Shown here in pieces: positions 54,493 through 62,599 of a stretch of 64,000 nucleotides of DNA. This DNA is from Halomonas sp. 328 (GTDB taxonomy: Bacteria; Pseudomonadota; Gammaproteobacteria; Pseudomonadales; Halomonadaceae). The notes under the pieces are model-generated. The model searched no databases and was not told where the DNA came from. It saw nothing but the letters and a program-made list of their open reading frames with translations. Each line of letters starts with the position of its first letter. The first letter of the stretch is position 1. The stretch is taken from assembly GCF_015645095.1 (NCBI RefSeq), contig NZ_JADOTW010000004.1:1-64000 (forward strand), given 5' to 3'. A program made the position numbers and the translations under genes.

Positions 54493-55767
54493 ATGAAACC
54501 CGAAACGCTGGCCCTCCACCACGGCTATGCCCCGGACAACCAGAAGTCGGTGGCCGTGCCGATTCACCAGACCACTTCCTTCGCCTTCGACAGCGCCCAG
54601 CATGCGGCAGACCTGTTCGATCTCAAGGAAGAGGGCAATATCTACTCGCGGATCATGAACCCCACCTGCGCGGTGCTGGAGCAGCGCATCGCCGCCCTGG
54701 AGGGGGGCATCGCCGGCCTGGCGGTGGCCTCGGGAATGGCCGCCATCACCTATACCATCCAGACCCTGGCCGAGACGGGCGATAATATCGTCTCCATCAG
54801 CGAGCTGTATGGCGGTACCTACAACCTCTTCGCCCATACCCTGCCGCGCCAGGGCATCGAGGTGCGCTTCGTCGACAAGGATGACCTGGCGGGTATCGCC
54901 AAGCGTATCGATGGCCACACCAAGGCGCTCTTCTGCGAGAGCATCGGCAATCCCTCCGGCAGCGTGGTGGACATGGCGGCCCTGGCCGAGCTGGCCCACG
55001 AGCACGGCATCCCGCTGGTCGTCGACAATACCGTGGCCACGCCCTTCCTGTGGCGTCCCATCGAGCATGGCGCCGATATCGTCATCCACTCGGCGACCAA
55101 GTACATCGGTGGCCACGGTACCACCGTGGGCGGGGTGATCGTCGATTCCGGCAAGTTCCCCTGGGCCGAGCATGCCGAGCGCTTCCCGCTGCTCAATGAG
55201 CCGGACGTCTCCTACCACGGCATCAGTTATACCCGGGACGTGGGCGAGGCGGCCTTTATCGCCCGGGCACGGGTGGTGCCGCTGCGCAACATGGGCGCGG
55301 CCCTGTCGGCCCAGGCGGCCTGGAACCTGCTCCAGGGGCTGGAGACCCTGGCCCTGCGCATCGAGCGGGTCTGCGCCAATGCCCAGCGGGTCGCCGAGTA
55401 CCTGGAAGGCCATGAGGCGGTGACCTGGGTGCAGTTCGCCGGCCTGCCGAGCCACAAGGATCACGCCCTGGCCGAGCGCTACATGCAGGGGCGTGCCTCG
55501 GGGATCCTCAGCTTCGGCATTCGTGGCGGCCGGGAGGCCGGGGTGCGTTTCTACGATGCCCTGGGGTTGATCCTGCGTCTGGTCAATATCGGCGATGCCA
55601 AGAGCTGTGCCTCGATTCCCGCCGCCACCACCCACCGCCAGCTCAACGATGAGGAGCTCGCCAGCGCCGGGGTCAGCGCCGACATGGTTCGACTGTCGAT
55701 CGGCATCGAGCATGTGGATGACCTGCTCGCCGACCTGGATCAGGCCCTGGCCGCCAGCCAGGCCTGA
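54493..55767 (+). CDS. metY: O-acetylhomoserine sulfhydrylase (aminocarboxypropyltransferase)
   Basis: PLP enzyme of the Cys/Met metabolism family, joining O-acetylhomoserine and sulfide to homocysteine. The 424 residues and the N-terminal ETLALHHGYAPDNQKSVAVP, IHQTTSFAFDS and NIYSRIMNPT are MetY-like rather than MetB/MetZ-like. The PLP lysine is Lys203 in HSATKYIGGHG. The ATG at 54493 has AAGGAAG upstream. It is transcribed alone and ends in a strong terminator. Confidence 0.93.
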   Translation: MKPETLALHHGYAPDNQKSVAVPIHQTTSFAFDSAQHAADLFDLKEEGNIYSRIMNPTCAVLEQRIAALEGGIAGLAVASGMAAITYTIQTLAETGDNIVSISELYGGTYNLFAHTLPRQGIEVRFVDKDDLAGIAKRIDGHTKALFCESIGNPSGSVVDMAALAELAHEHGIPLVVDNTVATPFLWRPIEHGADIVIHSATKYIGGHGTTVGGVIVDSGKFPWAEHAERFPLLNEPDVSYHGISYTRDVGEAAFIARARVVPLRNMGAALSAQAAWNLLQGLETLALRIERVCANAQRVAEYLEGHEAVTWVQFAGLPSHKDHALAERYMQGRASGILSFGIRGGREAGVRFYDALGLILRLVNIGDAKSCASIPAATTHRQLNDEELASAGVSADMVRLSIGIEHVDDLLADLDQALAASQA

Positions 55768-55783
55768 GCCGCCCGGCAAGGTA

Positions 55784-55816
55784 TCGCCCCGCGAGCCCGG
55801 CTCGCGGGGCGATTTT
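55784..55816 (+). terminator. Terminator after metY
   Basis: The 12-bp stem TCGCCCCGCGAG (55784-55795) with CTCGCGGGGCGA (55801-55812) is followed by TTTT: a strong intrinsic terminator. Confidence 0.9.
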
Positions 55817-55905
55817 ATTGCTGGGCCGTCCCGGGAGGGTGTCGGTGCTGCTGCCAGGCGGCTATTGCCAGGCGTCGAGCGCCATGGTGCGAATGCGACC
55901 GGAGG

Positions 55906-56841
55906 TTAGCCCACTCGTTTGCGCTGCGGCTGGCGGTGTTGCTGCCAGGCGGAGTAGGAGTAGCACACCAGGCCGACCCAGATCAGGGCGAAGGTGGTCA
56001 ACTGCACCGACGACAGGGGTTCGTGAAAGACCAGCAGGGCGATGGCGAACTGCACGCTCGGGTTGATATACATCAGAAAGCCCAGGGTGGTGAGGCGCAG
56101 GCGACGGGCGGCACCGGCGAAGGCCAGCAGGGGCAGGGCGGTGATCACGCCGCTGGCGACCAGCAAGCCAGTGACCCAGGCCCCCTCGCCGAAGTGGGAG
56201 GCATCGATGGCGCTCAGCCAGGCCAGCGCCAGCAGGCCCAGGGGCAGCAGCAGGAGGGTCTCGACGAAGAGCCCGGAGAGGCCATCCAGGGGCACCTGCT
56301 TGCGCAGCAGGCCATAGGTGCCAAAGCTCAACGCCAGGGTCAGGCTGATCCAGGGCAGCTCGCCCAGCAGCAGCAGCTGCAGGGCGATGGCCGCCACCGC
56401 GAGCGCCACCGCCGTGCCCTGCAGCCGCGACATCGATTCCCGCAGCACCAGCAGGCCGAGGGCCACGTTGACCAGGGGCGTCATGAAGTAGCCGAGGCTC
56501 GCCTGGAGCACCTGACGGCTCTCCACCGCGTAGATATAGAGTCCCCAGTTGATGCCGATCAGCACCGCGCAGCCGAGCACGCGGCCCAGGCGCCGCGGCT
56601 CGGCCAGGGCCGCGCGGATCGGCGCCCAGCGTCCCAGCAGGGTCACCAGGCCGACCAGGAAGAAACACGACCAGAGGATCCGGTGAATCAGGATCTCCCA
56701 GGCCGGTACCCCCTCGAAGAGGGCGAAGAAGAGGGGAAAGCAGCCCCACATCAGGTAGGCGGCCAGGCCGAACCCGACCCCGGTCTGGGCCTCCCTCGCC
56801 GGGTTCGACGGTATCACCGTCTGCTCCACTTCCTGGCTCAT
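55906..56841 (-). CDS. rarD: EamA-family transporter RarD
   Basis: 311 residues, about ten membrane helices in two EamA repeats. RarD-type blocks are GFGLAAYLMWGCFPLFFALF, EILIHRILWSCFF, NWGLYIYAVESRQVLQASLG, YFMTPLVNVALGLLVLRE, and FLMYINPSVQFAIALLVFHE. Some relatives export aromatic or chloramphenicol-like compounds; the substrate here is unknown. Divergent from the omega-amidase gene, with a 164-bp mobile-type element in between. Confidence 0.9.
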   Translation of the reverse strand: MSQEVEQTVIPSNPAREAQTGVGFGLAAYLMWGCFPLFFALFEGVPAWEILIHRILWSCFFLVGLVTLLGRWAPIRAALAEPRRLGRVLGCAVLIGINWGLYIYAVESRQVLQASLGYFMTPLVNVALGLLVLRESMSRLQGTAVALAVAAIALQLLLLGELPWISLTLALSFGTYGLLRKQVPLDGLSGLFVETLLLLPLGLLALAWLSAIDASHFGEGAWVTGLLVASGVITALPLLAFAGAARRLRLTTLGFLMYINPSVQFAIALLVFHEPLSSVQLTTFALIWVGLVCYSYSAWQQHRQPQRKRVG

Positions 56842-56870
56842 GGTTATCTCGCTATCAAAAACGTCAATCT

Positions 56871-57034
56871 AGGAGTCTGCCGGATTTGACCGATCGTCGC
56901 GAGAAAGACGGATTTCGAGACAAGTTTATCGATCGGATGAGGCGAATAGCGCGCTATTTAACGAATCTGATCGAATGAAATTGGCCGAAAGCCCGGGTTT
57001 CGCAGTCGATCAGCGTTAGGTCCGGCAGGCTCCT
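56871..57034. mobile_element. 164-bp MITE-like element with inverted ends, copy 1
   Basis: It begins AGGAGTCTGCCGGA and ends TCCGGCAGGCTCCT, inverted repeats matching at 13 of 14 bases. It has no coding capacity. A second element of exactly the same length lies at 58739-58902, and the two align without gaps at about 84% by hand count. It fills most of the 268-base rarD-yafV divergent region. No target duplication was clear. Confidence 0.75.
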
Positions 57035-57109
57035 GGCACAGTCGATGCTGGGCGTCGGCGGTTTCAGCGGGTAGCCTAGTCGGCATCACGACCAACCGAG
57101 GAGCCGAGC

Positions 57110-57925
57110 GTGAGCGAGCTGCGTGTGACCCTGGTGCAGTGTGACCTGCGCTGGGAGGATCCGGCGGAGAACTGCCGCCGACTGGAAGAGACGTTGGGTG
57201 AGCTGGGCGGCGAGCAGACCGACCTGATCGTGCTGCCGGAGATGTTCGCCACCGGCTTCACCATGAACTCCCGGGAGATGGCCGAGCCCATGGCCGAGAG
57301 CCGCACCCTGGCCTGGCTGACGGCGCAGGCCCGGCAACGGGGCTGTGTGATGACCGGCAGCGTGGCCATCGTCGAGGGCGGCGAGTACTACAACCGCCTG
57401 CTCTGGGTGACCCCCGAGGGCGAGGTCACCCACTACGACAAGCGCCACCTCTTTCGCATGGCCGGCGAGCACGAGCGCTATGGCATGGGCGATGAGCGGG
57501 TGATCGTCGAGCTCAAGGGCTTCCGGCTGCTGCTCAGCGTCTGCTATGACCTGCGCTTCCCGGTCTGGCTGCGTCAGCAGCCCACCGAAAGCGTGCACTT
57601 CGAGTATGACGCCCTGCTCTGCGTGGCCAACTGGCCGGCGCCGCGGCGCCACCCCTGGCGTACCCTGCTCCAGGCCCGGGCCATCGAGAACCTTTGCTAC
57701 GTGATCGGCGTCAACCGGGTCGGCGAGGATGCCAAGGGGCTGGCCTATGCGGGCGACTCCCTGCTGGTCGACTTCAAGGGCGAGGCACTGATCGACCGCC
57801 CCCGAGACGAGGCCTTTATCGCCACCGGCACCCTCTCTCGGGAGGCGCTGCGCGAGTTTCGCGACAAGTTTCCCGCCTGGCAGGACGCCGACGACTTCAC
57901 CCTCTCCCTGGAGGCGCCCCGCTGA
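57110..57925 (+). CDS. yafV: Carbon-nitrogen hydrolase, omega-amidase (YafV)-like
   Basis: 271 residues, nitrilase superfamily. The catalytic triad is visible: Glu44 (VLPEMFATGF), Lys111 (YDKRHLFRMAGEH) and Cys145 (SVCYDLRFP). The ATGF and KRHLFRMAGEH context matches YafV/Nit2, which hydrolyse 2-oxoglutaramate or 2-oxosuccinamate as metabolite repair. GTG at 57110 follows GAGGAGCCGAGC. Its stop overlaps the next start (TGATG), so it is coupled to the pseudouridine synthase gene. Confidence 0.93.
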   Translation: MSELRVTLVQCDLRWEDPAENCRRLEETLGELGGEQTDLIVLPEMFATGFTMNSREMAEPMAESRTLAWLTAQARQRGCVMTGSVAIVEGGEYYNRLLWVTPEGEVTHYDKRHLFRMAGEHERYGMGDERVIVELKGFRLLLSVCYDLRFPVWLRQQPTESVHFEYDALLCVANWPAPRRHPWRTLLQARAIENLCYVIGVNRVGEDAKGLAYAGDSLLVDFKGEALIDRPRDEAFIATGTLSREALREFRDKFPAWQDADDFTLSLEAPR

Positions 57926-58623
57926 TGCGTCTGGACCGTTTTCTCGGCGAGACCACCGAGCTGACCCGCAGCCTGGCCAAGCGTGCCCTCAAGCGCGGCG
58001 AGGTCACCGTCAATGGCGAGGTGGTGCGCAGTGCCGCCATCCAAGTGGGGGAGGGGGACAGGGTCAGCTGGCTGGGCCAGCCCCTGGCCCTGGTGGGGCT
58101 GCGCTATGTGATGCTCAACAAGCCCGCCGGGGTGGAGTGCAGTGCCCGGCGCGGCCTCTACCCGCTGGTCTCGGAGTTGATCGAGCTACCCCAGGCGGAG
58201 CGGCTGCAGGCAGTGGGGCGCCTGGACGTGGACACCACCGGCCTGGTGCTGCTCAGCGACGATGGCCAGTGGCAGCACCGGGTGACGTCCCCGGCCCGGC
58301 GCTGCGGCAAGGTCTACCGGGTGAGCCTGGCCGAAGCGCTGGAAGGCGAGGCCCTGGCGGCGGTGGTCGAGCGCTTCGCCGAGGGCCTCCTGCTCGATGG
58401 CGAGGAGAAGCCCACCCGGCCCGCCGAGCTGCGCATGCGCGAACCCAGGGTCGCCGAGCTGACCCTCTATGAGGGCAAGTACCATCAGGTCAAGCGGATG
58501 TTCGCCGCCGTGGGCAACCATGTGGAGGCGCTGCACCGGGAGGCGATCGGCGAGCTGTGTCTGGGCGATCTGGCCCCCGGCGAGTGGCGGGAGCTCAGCG
58601 AGGCCGAGATCGCGCTGTTCTGA
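57925..58623 (+). CDS. rsuA: 16S rRNA pseudouridine(516) synthase RsuA-like
   Basis: 232 residues (E. coli RsuA 231). An N-terminal S4 RNA-binding domain (MRLDRFLGETTELTRSLAKR) is followed by the catalytic domain with YVMLNKPAGVECSAR and GRLDVDTTGLVLLSDDG (catalytic Asp101). The C-terminal block EGKYHQVKRMFAAVGNHVEALHR is typical. RsuA modifies U516 of 16S rRNA. Starts one base into the upstream stop; no terminator is clear downstream, where the second 164-bp element begins at 58739. Confidence 0.93.
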   Translation: MRLDRFLGETTELTRSLAKRALKRGEVTVNGEVVRSAAIQVGEGDRVSWLGQPLALVGLRYVMLNKPAGVECSARRGLYPLVSELIELPQAERLQAVGRLDVDTTGLVLLSDDGQWQHRVTSPARRCGKVYRVSLAEALEGEALAAVVERFAEGLLLDGEEKPTRPAELRMREPRVAELTLYEGKYHQVKRMFAAVGNHVEALHREAIGELCLGDLAPGEWRELSEAEIALF

Positions 58624-58738
58624 GGGCGTTCCCTCGATTTATACCGTTATCTTCCCTGGCTCTCGGAGGCAATCGCCGGGCTGCCTCGTGGGCCCGGGCC
58701 GTCGGTCTAGCCGGCGGAGCTCGCGGTCGTCGTCGGCT

Positions 58739-58902
58739 AGGAGGCCGTCGGGTTTGACCGATCGTGACGAGAATCACGGATTTCGAGTCAAATGGTTCGA
58801 TCGATTGAGGCGAATAGCGAGCTATTTAACGAAATGGATCGAATGACGTTGGCCGAAAGCCCGGGATTCGCCGTAGATCAGCGTTACGTCCGACAGCCTC
58901 CT
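58739..58902. mobile_element. 164-bp MITE-like element with inverted ends, copy 2
   Basis: AGGAGGCCGTCGG at the left and CCGACAGCCTCCT at the right form the inverted ends. Conserved inner blocks shared with copy 1 include TTTGACCGATCGT, GAGGCGAATAGCG, GCTATTTAACGAA and TTGGCCGAAAGCCCGGG. Its right end overlaps the yejF gene and provides that gene's stop codon and last five residues. A flanking CTAGGAG/CTCCTAG symmetry is visible. Confidence 0.75.
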
Positions 58903-60470
58903 AGCCCGGCGGCTTCCACCAGGGCCCGGGTATAGGCGCTGCGGGGCTGGCTCAGCACCGTCTCGCAGTCGCCGGCCTCTACCAGCTCTCCCTCCTTGAG
59001 CACCATCACCCGGTGGGCCATGGCGCGCACTACCGCCAGGTCGTGGCTGATAAAGAGGTAGCTGAGCCCGCGCCTCGCCTGGAGGTCGCGCAGCAGCGTC
59101 ACCAGCTGCTTCTGCACGGCGCGATCCAGCGCCGAGGTGGGCTCGTCGAGCACCACCAGTTCCGGTTCCAGGATCAGCGCCCGGGCGATGCTGATGCGCT
59201 GGCGCTGGCCGCCGGAGAATTCGTGGGGGTAGCGGGCGGCGCAGTCGGCGGGCAGGCCCACCTCGGCCAGGGCCGCGGCGACCCGTTCGGCCACCTCCGC
59301 CTCGCCGAGGGCCGGGTGGTGGAAGCGCAGGCCTTCACTGACGATCTCCGCCACCGGCAGCCGCGGCGAGAGCGAGCCATAGGGGTCCTGGAAGACCACC
59401 TGGAAGCGCCGCCGCTGGCGGCGCAGGGCATCGCCCCTCAGGCGGTCGAGTCGCTCGCCGGCGAAGTCGATCTCGCCGAAGCTCGCCGTCAGGCGCAGCA
59501 GGGCCAGGGCAAGGGTGGTCTTGCCGGAGCCGGACTCGCCGACGATGCCCAGGGTTTCCCCCTGGTTGAGGTGCAGCGACAGCGGCTTGACCGCCTCGAA
59601 GGGCGGGGGACGGCGGCTGAAGAGGCGCTTGGGGCGCTGGAAGCTCACCGCCAGGCCCCGGGCCCGCAGCAGAGGCGCGTCGCCGCCGGGGGCGGGGCGT
59701 CCCTCCGGCTCGGCGGCCAGCAACGCCCGGGTGTAGTCGCTCTGGGGGGCGGTGAAGACCCGGTCGACCGGCCCCGACTCCTGCTCCCGGCCGCGATAGA
59801 GCACGCAGACCCGGTCGGCATGGCGGCGCACCAGGTTGAGGTCATGGGTGATAAACAGCATGGCCATGCCGTGGCGATCGCGCAGCTCCGCCAGCAGCGC
59901 CAGGATCTCCTGCTGCACGGTGACGTCGAGGGCCGTGGTGGGCTCATCGGCGATCAACAGTTCCGGCTCGTTGGCGATGGCCATGGCGATCATCACCCGC
60001 TGGCGCTGGCCCCCGGAGAGCTGGTGGGGCCAGGCATCGATCAGCCGCTCGGGGTCGGGCAGCCTGACCTGGGCCAGCAGGGCCAGGGTGCGGCGTCGGG
60101 CGGCGGCCCCGGAGAGCCCCTGGTGCAGGCGCAGGCTCTCGCCGATCTGGCGGCCGATGCGCTGCAGGGGGTTGAGCGAGGTCATCGGCTCCTGAAAGAT
60201 CACCCCGACACGGCTGCCGCGCACCCCTTGCCACTGGCGGGGGGAGAGGCGAGCCAGGTCGGTGTCGCCGAGTCGGCGCTCGCCCTCGATTCGGGCGCTG
60301 TCGGGCAGCAGGCCCAGGGCGCCGAGGGCCGACACCGACTTGCCGGAGCCGGATTCCCCCACCAGGGCCAGGGTCTCGCCCCGTCCCACGCTAAGGCTCA
60401 GGTGCTCCACCACCGGCTGGCCGTCGAAGCGGATACTCAGGTCGTCGAGGCGAAGGACGGCATCAGGCAT
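58884..60470 (-). CDS. yejF: Peptide ABC transporter ATPase with two nucleotide-binding domains, YejF-like
   Basis: 528 residues, twin ATPase. Domain 1 has Walker A GESGSGKSV, LSGGQRQRV and LLIADEPTTALD; domain 2 has GESGSGKTT, FSGGQRQRI and LVVLDEPTSALD. This powers the YejABEF importer for oligopeptides, which in E. coli also takes up microcin C. It overlaps the yejE end by 8 bases. The last residues, LGGCRT, and the TAA lie in the inserted 164-bp element, so the native C-terminus was replaced or slightly extended. Confidence 0.92.
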   Translation of the reverse strand: MPDAVLRLDDLSIRFDGQPVVEHLSLSVGRGETLALVGESGSGKSVSALGALGLLPDSARIEGERRLGDTDLARLSPRQWQGVRGSRVGVIFQEPMTSLNPLQRIGRQIGESLRLHQGLSGAAARRRTLALLAQVRLPDPERLIDAWPHQLSGGQRQRVMIAMAIANEPELLIADEPTTALDVTVQQEILALLAELRDRHGMAMLFITHDLNLVRRHADRVCVLYRGREQESGPVDRVFTAPQSDYTRALLAAEPEGRPAPGGDAPLLRARGLAVSFQRPKRLFSRRPPPFEAVKPLSLHLNQGETLGIVGESGSGKTTLALALLRLTASFGEIDFAGERLDRLRGDALRRQRRRFQVVFQDPYGSLSPRLPVAEIVSEGLRFHHPALGEAEVAERVAAALAEVGLPADCAARYPHEFSGGQRQRISIARALILEPELVVLDEPTSALDRAVQKQLVTLLRDLQARRGLSYLFISHDLAVVRAMAHRVMVLKEGELVEAGDCETVLSQPRSAYTRALVEAAGLGGCRT

Positions 60471-61512
60471 GGTCGGCGCTCCGGGGCGTGTGGCGGGGAT
60501 CGAAGGCGTCGCGCAGTCCCTCGCCGATGAAGACCAGCAGGGAGAGCATCAGCGACAGGCTGACGAAGGCGGTGATGCCGAGCCAGGGCGCCTGGAGGTT
60601 GTTCTTGCCCTGGGCCACCAGCTCGCCCAGCGACGGCGAGCCCGGCGGCAGGCCGAAGCCGAGGAAGTCCAGGGCGGTGAGGGTGGTAATGGCGCCGGTG
60701 AACAGGAAGGGCACGAAGGTCAGGGTGGCGACCATGGCGTTGGGCAGCACATGGCGCCACATCACCAGCCGCGAGGGCAGGCCCAGGGCCTTGGCGGCGC
60801 GCACGTACTCCAGGTTGCGGGCGCGCAGGAACTCGGCGCGCACCACGTCGACGATGCCTAGCCAGGAGAACAGCAGCATGATGCCCAGCAGCCACCAGAT
60901 ATTGGGCTGCACCAGGCTGGCCAGGATGATCAGCAGGAAGAGCATCGGCAGCCCCGACCAGATCTCGGTGAGGCGCTGACCGAAGAGGTCCACCTTGCCA
61001 CCGAAGTAGCCCTGGATGCCGCCGATCAGCACCCCCAGCACCAGGGAGCCGGCGGTGAGCACCAGGGCGAAGGCCACCGAGAGGCGAAAGCCGTAGATCA
61101 CCCGGGCCAGGACGTCGCGGCCCTGGTCGTCGGTGCCCAGCCAGTGACGGCCGTCCGGCGGCGCCGGTGAGGGGCGGCGCATCTGCATGTCCAGGGTCTG
61201 GTAAGAGAAGGGAATCGGTGGCCACAGCGCCCAGCCATGGTCGTCGATCTGCGCCTGGATAAAGGGGTCGTGGTAGTCGGTGCCGGTGGGCAGGAAGCCG
61301 CCGAACTCGGTCTCCGGGTAGTCCACCAGCAGCGGCACATACCACTGGCCGTCATAGCGCATCACCAGGGGCTTGTCGTTGGCGATCAGCTCCGCGGCCA
61401 GGCTGACCAGGAAGAGCCCGGTGAAGAGCCACAGGGAGAACCAGGCGCGCCGGTTGCCGCGGAACACCACCAGTCGGCGGCGGGCGATGGGGGAGAGGTC
61501 GAACAGGGCCAT
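60463..61512 (-). CDS. yejE: Peptide ABC transporter permease, YejE-like
   Basis: 349 residues. An N-terminal membrane helix (WFSLWLFTGLFLVSLAAELI) and a large periplasmic loop (about 45-135, including FGGFLPTGTDYHDPFIQ) are typical of YejE. The ABC permease core follows with the EAA-type loop LEYVRAAKALGLPSRLVMWR. The ATG at 61512 starts MALFDLSPIARRRLVVFRGN; a longer frame start would lie inside yejB. 4 bases separate it from yejB. Confidence 0.92.
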   Translation of the reverse strand: MALFDLSPIARRRLVVFRGNRRAWFSLWLFTGLFLVSLAAELIANDKPLVMRYDGQWYVPLLVDYPETEFGGFLPTGTDYHDPFIQAQIDDHGWALWPPIPFSYQTLDMQMRRPSPAPPDGRHWLGTDDQGRDVLARVIYGFRLSVAFALVLTAGSLVLGVLIGGIQGYFGGKVDLFGQRLTEIWSGLPMLFLLIILASLVQPNIWWLLGIMLLFSWLGIVDVVRAEFLRARNLEYVRAAKALGLPSRLVMWRHVLPNAMVATLTFVPFLFTGAITTLTALDFLGFGLPPGSPSLGELVAQGKNNLQAPWLGITAFVSLSLMLSLLVFIGEGLRDAFDPRHTPRSADHA

Positions 61513-61516
61513 CGGC

Positions 61517-62590
61517 TCAGGACTCCCTTGTCTCGAAGTCGATGCGCGGGTCCACCCACACATAGGTGAGGTCGGAGATCAGCTTGAGGATCAGGCCGAT
61601 CAGGGTATAGAGGAAGAGGGTGCCGAAGATCACCGGGTAGTCGCGCTGCATCACCGCCTCGAAGCCGAGCAGCCCCAGTCCCTCCAGGGAGAAGATCACC
61701 TCGATCAAGAGTGACCCGGTGAAGAAGATCCCCACCAGGGCCGCCGGCAGGCCGGCGATGATGATCAGCATGGCGTTGCGGAACACATGGCCGTAGAGCA
61801 CCTGGCGGTCGCTGGCCCCCTTGGCCCGGGCGGTCAGCACGTACTGCTTGTGGATCTCGTCGAGGAAGCTGTTCTTGGTGAGCATGGTCAGGGTGGCGAA
61901 GCTGCCGATGGTCAGGGCGGTGACCGGCAGCGCCAGGTGCCAGAAGTAGTCCACCACCTTGCCCCAGGCGGAGAGCTGATCGAAGTCCGGGGAGGTCAGC
62001 CCGCGCAGCGGGAAGAGGTCCCAGTAGCTGCCGCCGGCGAAGAGCACGATCAGCAGGATGGCGAACAGGAAGCCGGGGATGGCGTAGCCGATGATCACCA
62101 GCGACGAGCTCCAGATATCGAAGCGCGAGCCGTGGCGCAGGGCCTTGCGGATGCCCAGCGGAATCGAGATCAGATAGACCAGCAGGGTCGACCAGAGGCC
62201 GAGGGAGATCGACACCGGCAGCCGCTCGATGATCAGCTCCACCACCGGGCGGTCGCGGAAGAAACTGTCGCCGAAATCGAAGCGGGCGTAGTCGCCGACC
62301 AGCTGGAAGAAGCGCTCGTGGGCGGGGCGGTCGAAGCCGAACTGGGCCTCCAGCTGCTCGATGAACTGGGGGTCGATGCCCCGGGAGCCCCGGGACTCGT
62401 CCCGGGTGACGATCTCGGCGCCACCCATGTCGAGGCGGGTGCTGGCGCCGGCATCCAGCCCTTCGAAGCGCGCCATCAGCTGATCGATGGGGCCGCCCGG
62501 GGCGGCCTGCACGATCACGAAGTTGAGCAGCAGGATGCCCAGCAGGGTGGGAATCATCAGCAGCAGGCGACGCAGGACGTAACTGGCCAT
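61517..62590 (-). CDS. yejB: Peptide ABC transporter permease, YejB-like
   Basis: 357 residues. It starts [20 protein letters not shown], the usual YejB/OppB-type first helix, and keeps [14 protein letters not shown] and the EAA-type loop [21 protein letters not shown]. It pairs with YejE as the channel. It starts 9 bases after yejA on the same strand. Confidence 0.92.
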   Translation of the reverse strand: MASYVLRRLLLMIPTLLGILLLNFVIVQAAPGGPIDQLMARFEGLDAGASTRLDMGGAEIVTRDESRGSRGIDPQFIEQLEAQFGFDRPAHERFFQLVGDYARFDFGDSFFRDRPVVELIIERLPVSISLGLWSTLLVYLISIPLGIRKALRHGSRFDIWSSSLVIIGYAIPGFLFAILLIVLFAGGSYWDLFPLRGLTSPDFDQLSAWGKVVDYFWHLALPVTALTIGSFATLTMLTKNSFLDEIHKQYVLTARAKGASDRQVLYGHVFRNAMLIIIAGLPAALVGIFFTGSLLIEVIFSLEGLGLLGFEAVMQRDYPVIFGTLFLYTLIGLILKLISDLTYVWVDPRIDFETRES

Positions 62591-62599
62591 GGGGGCTCC

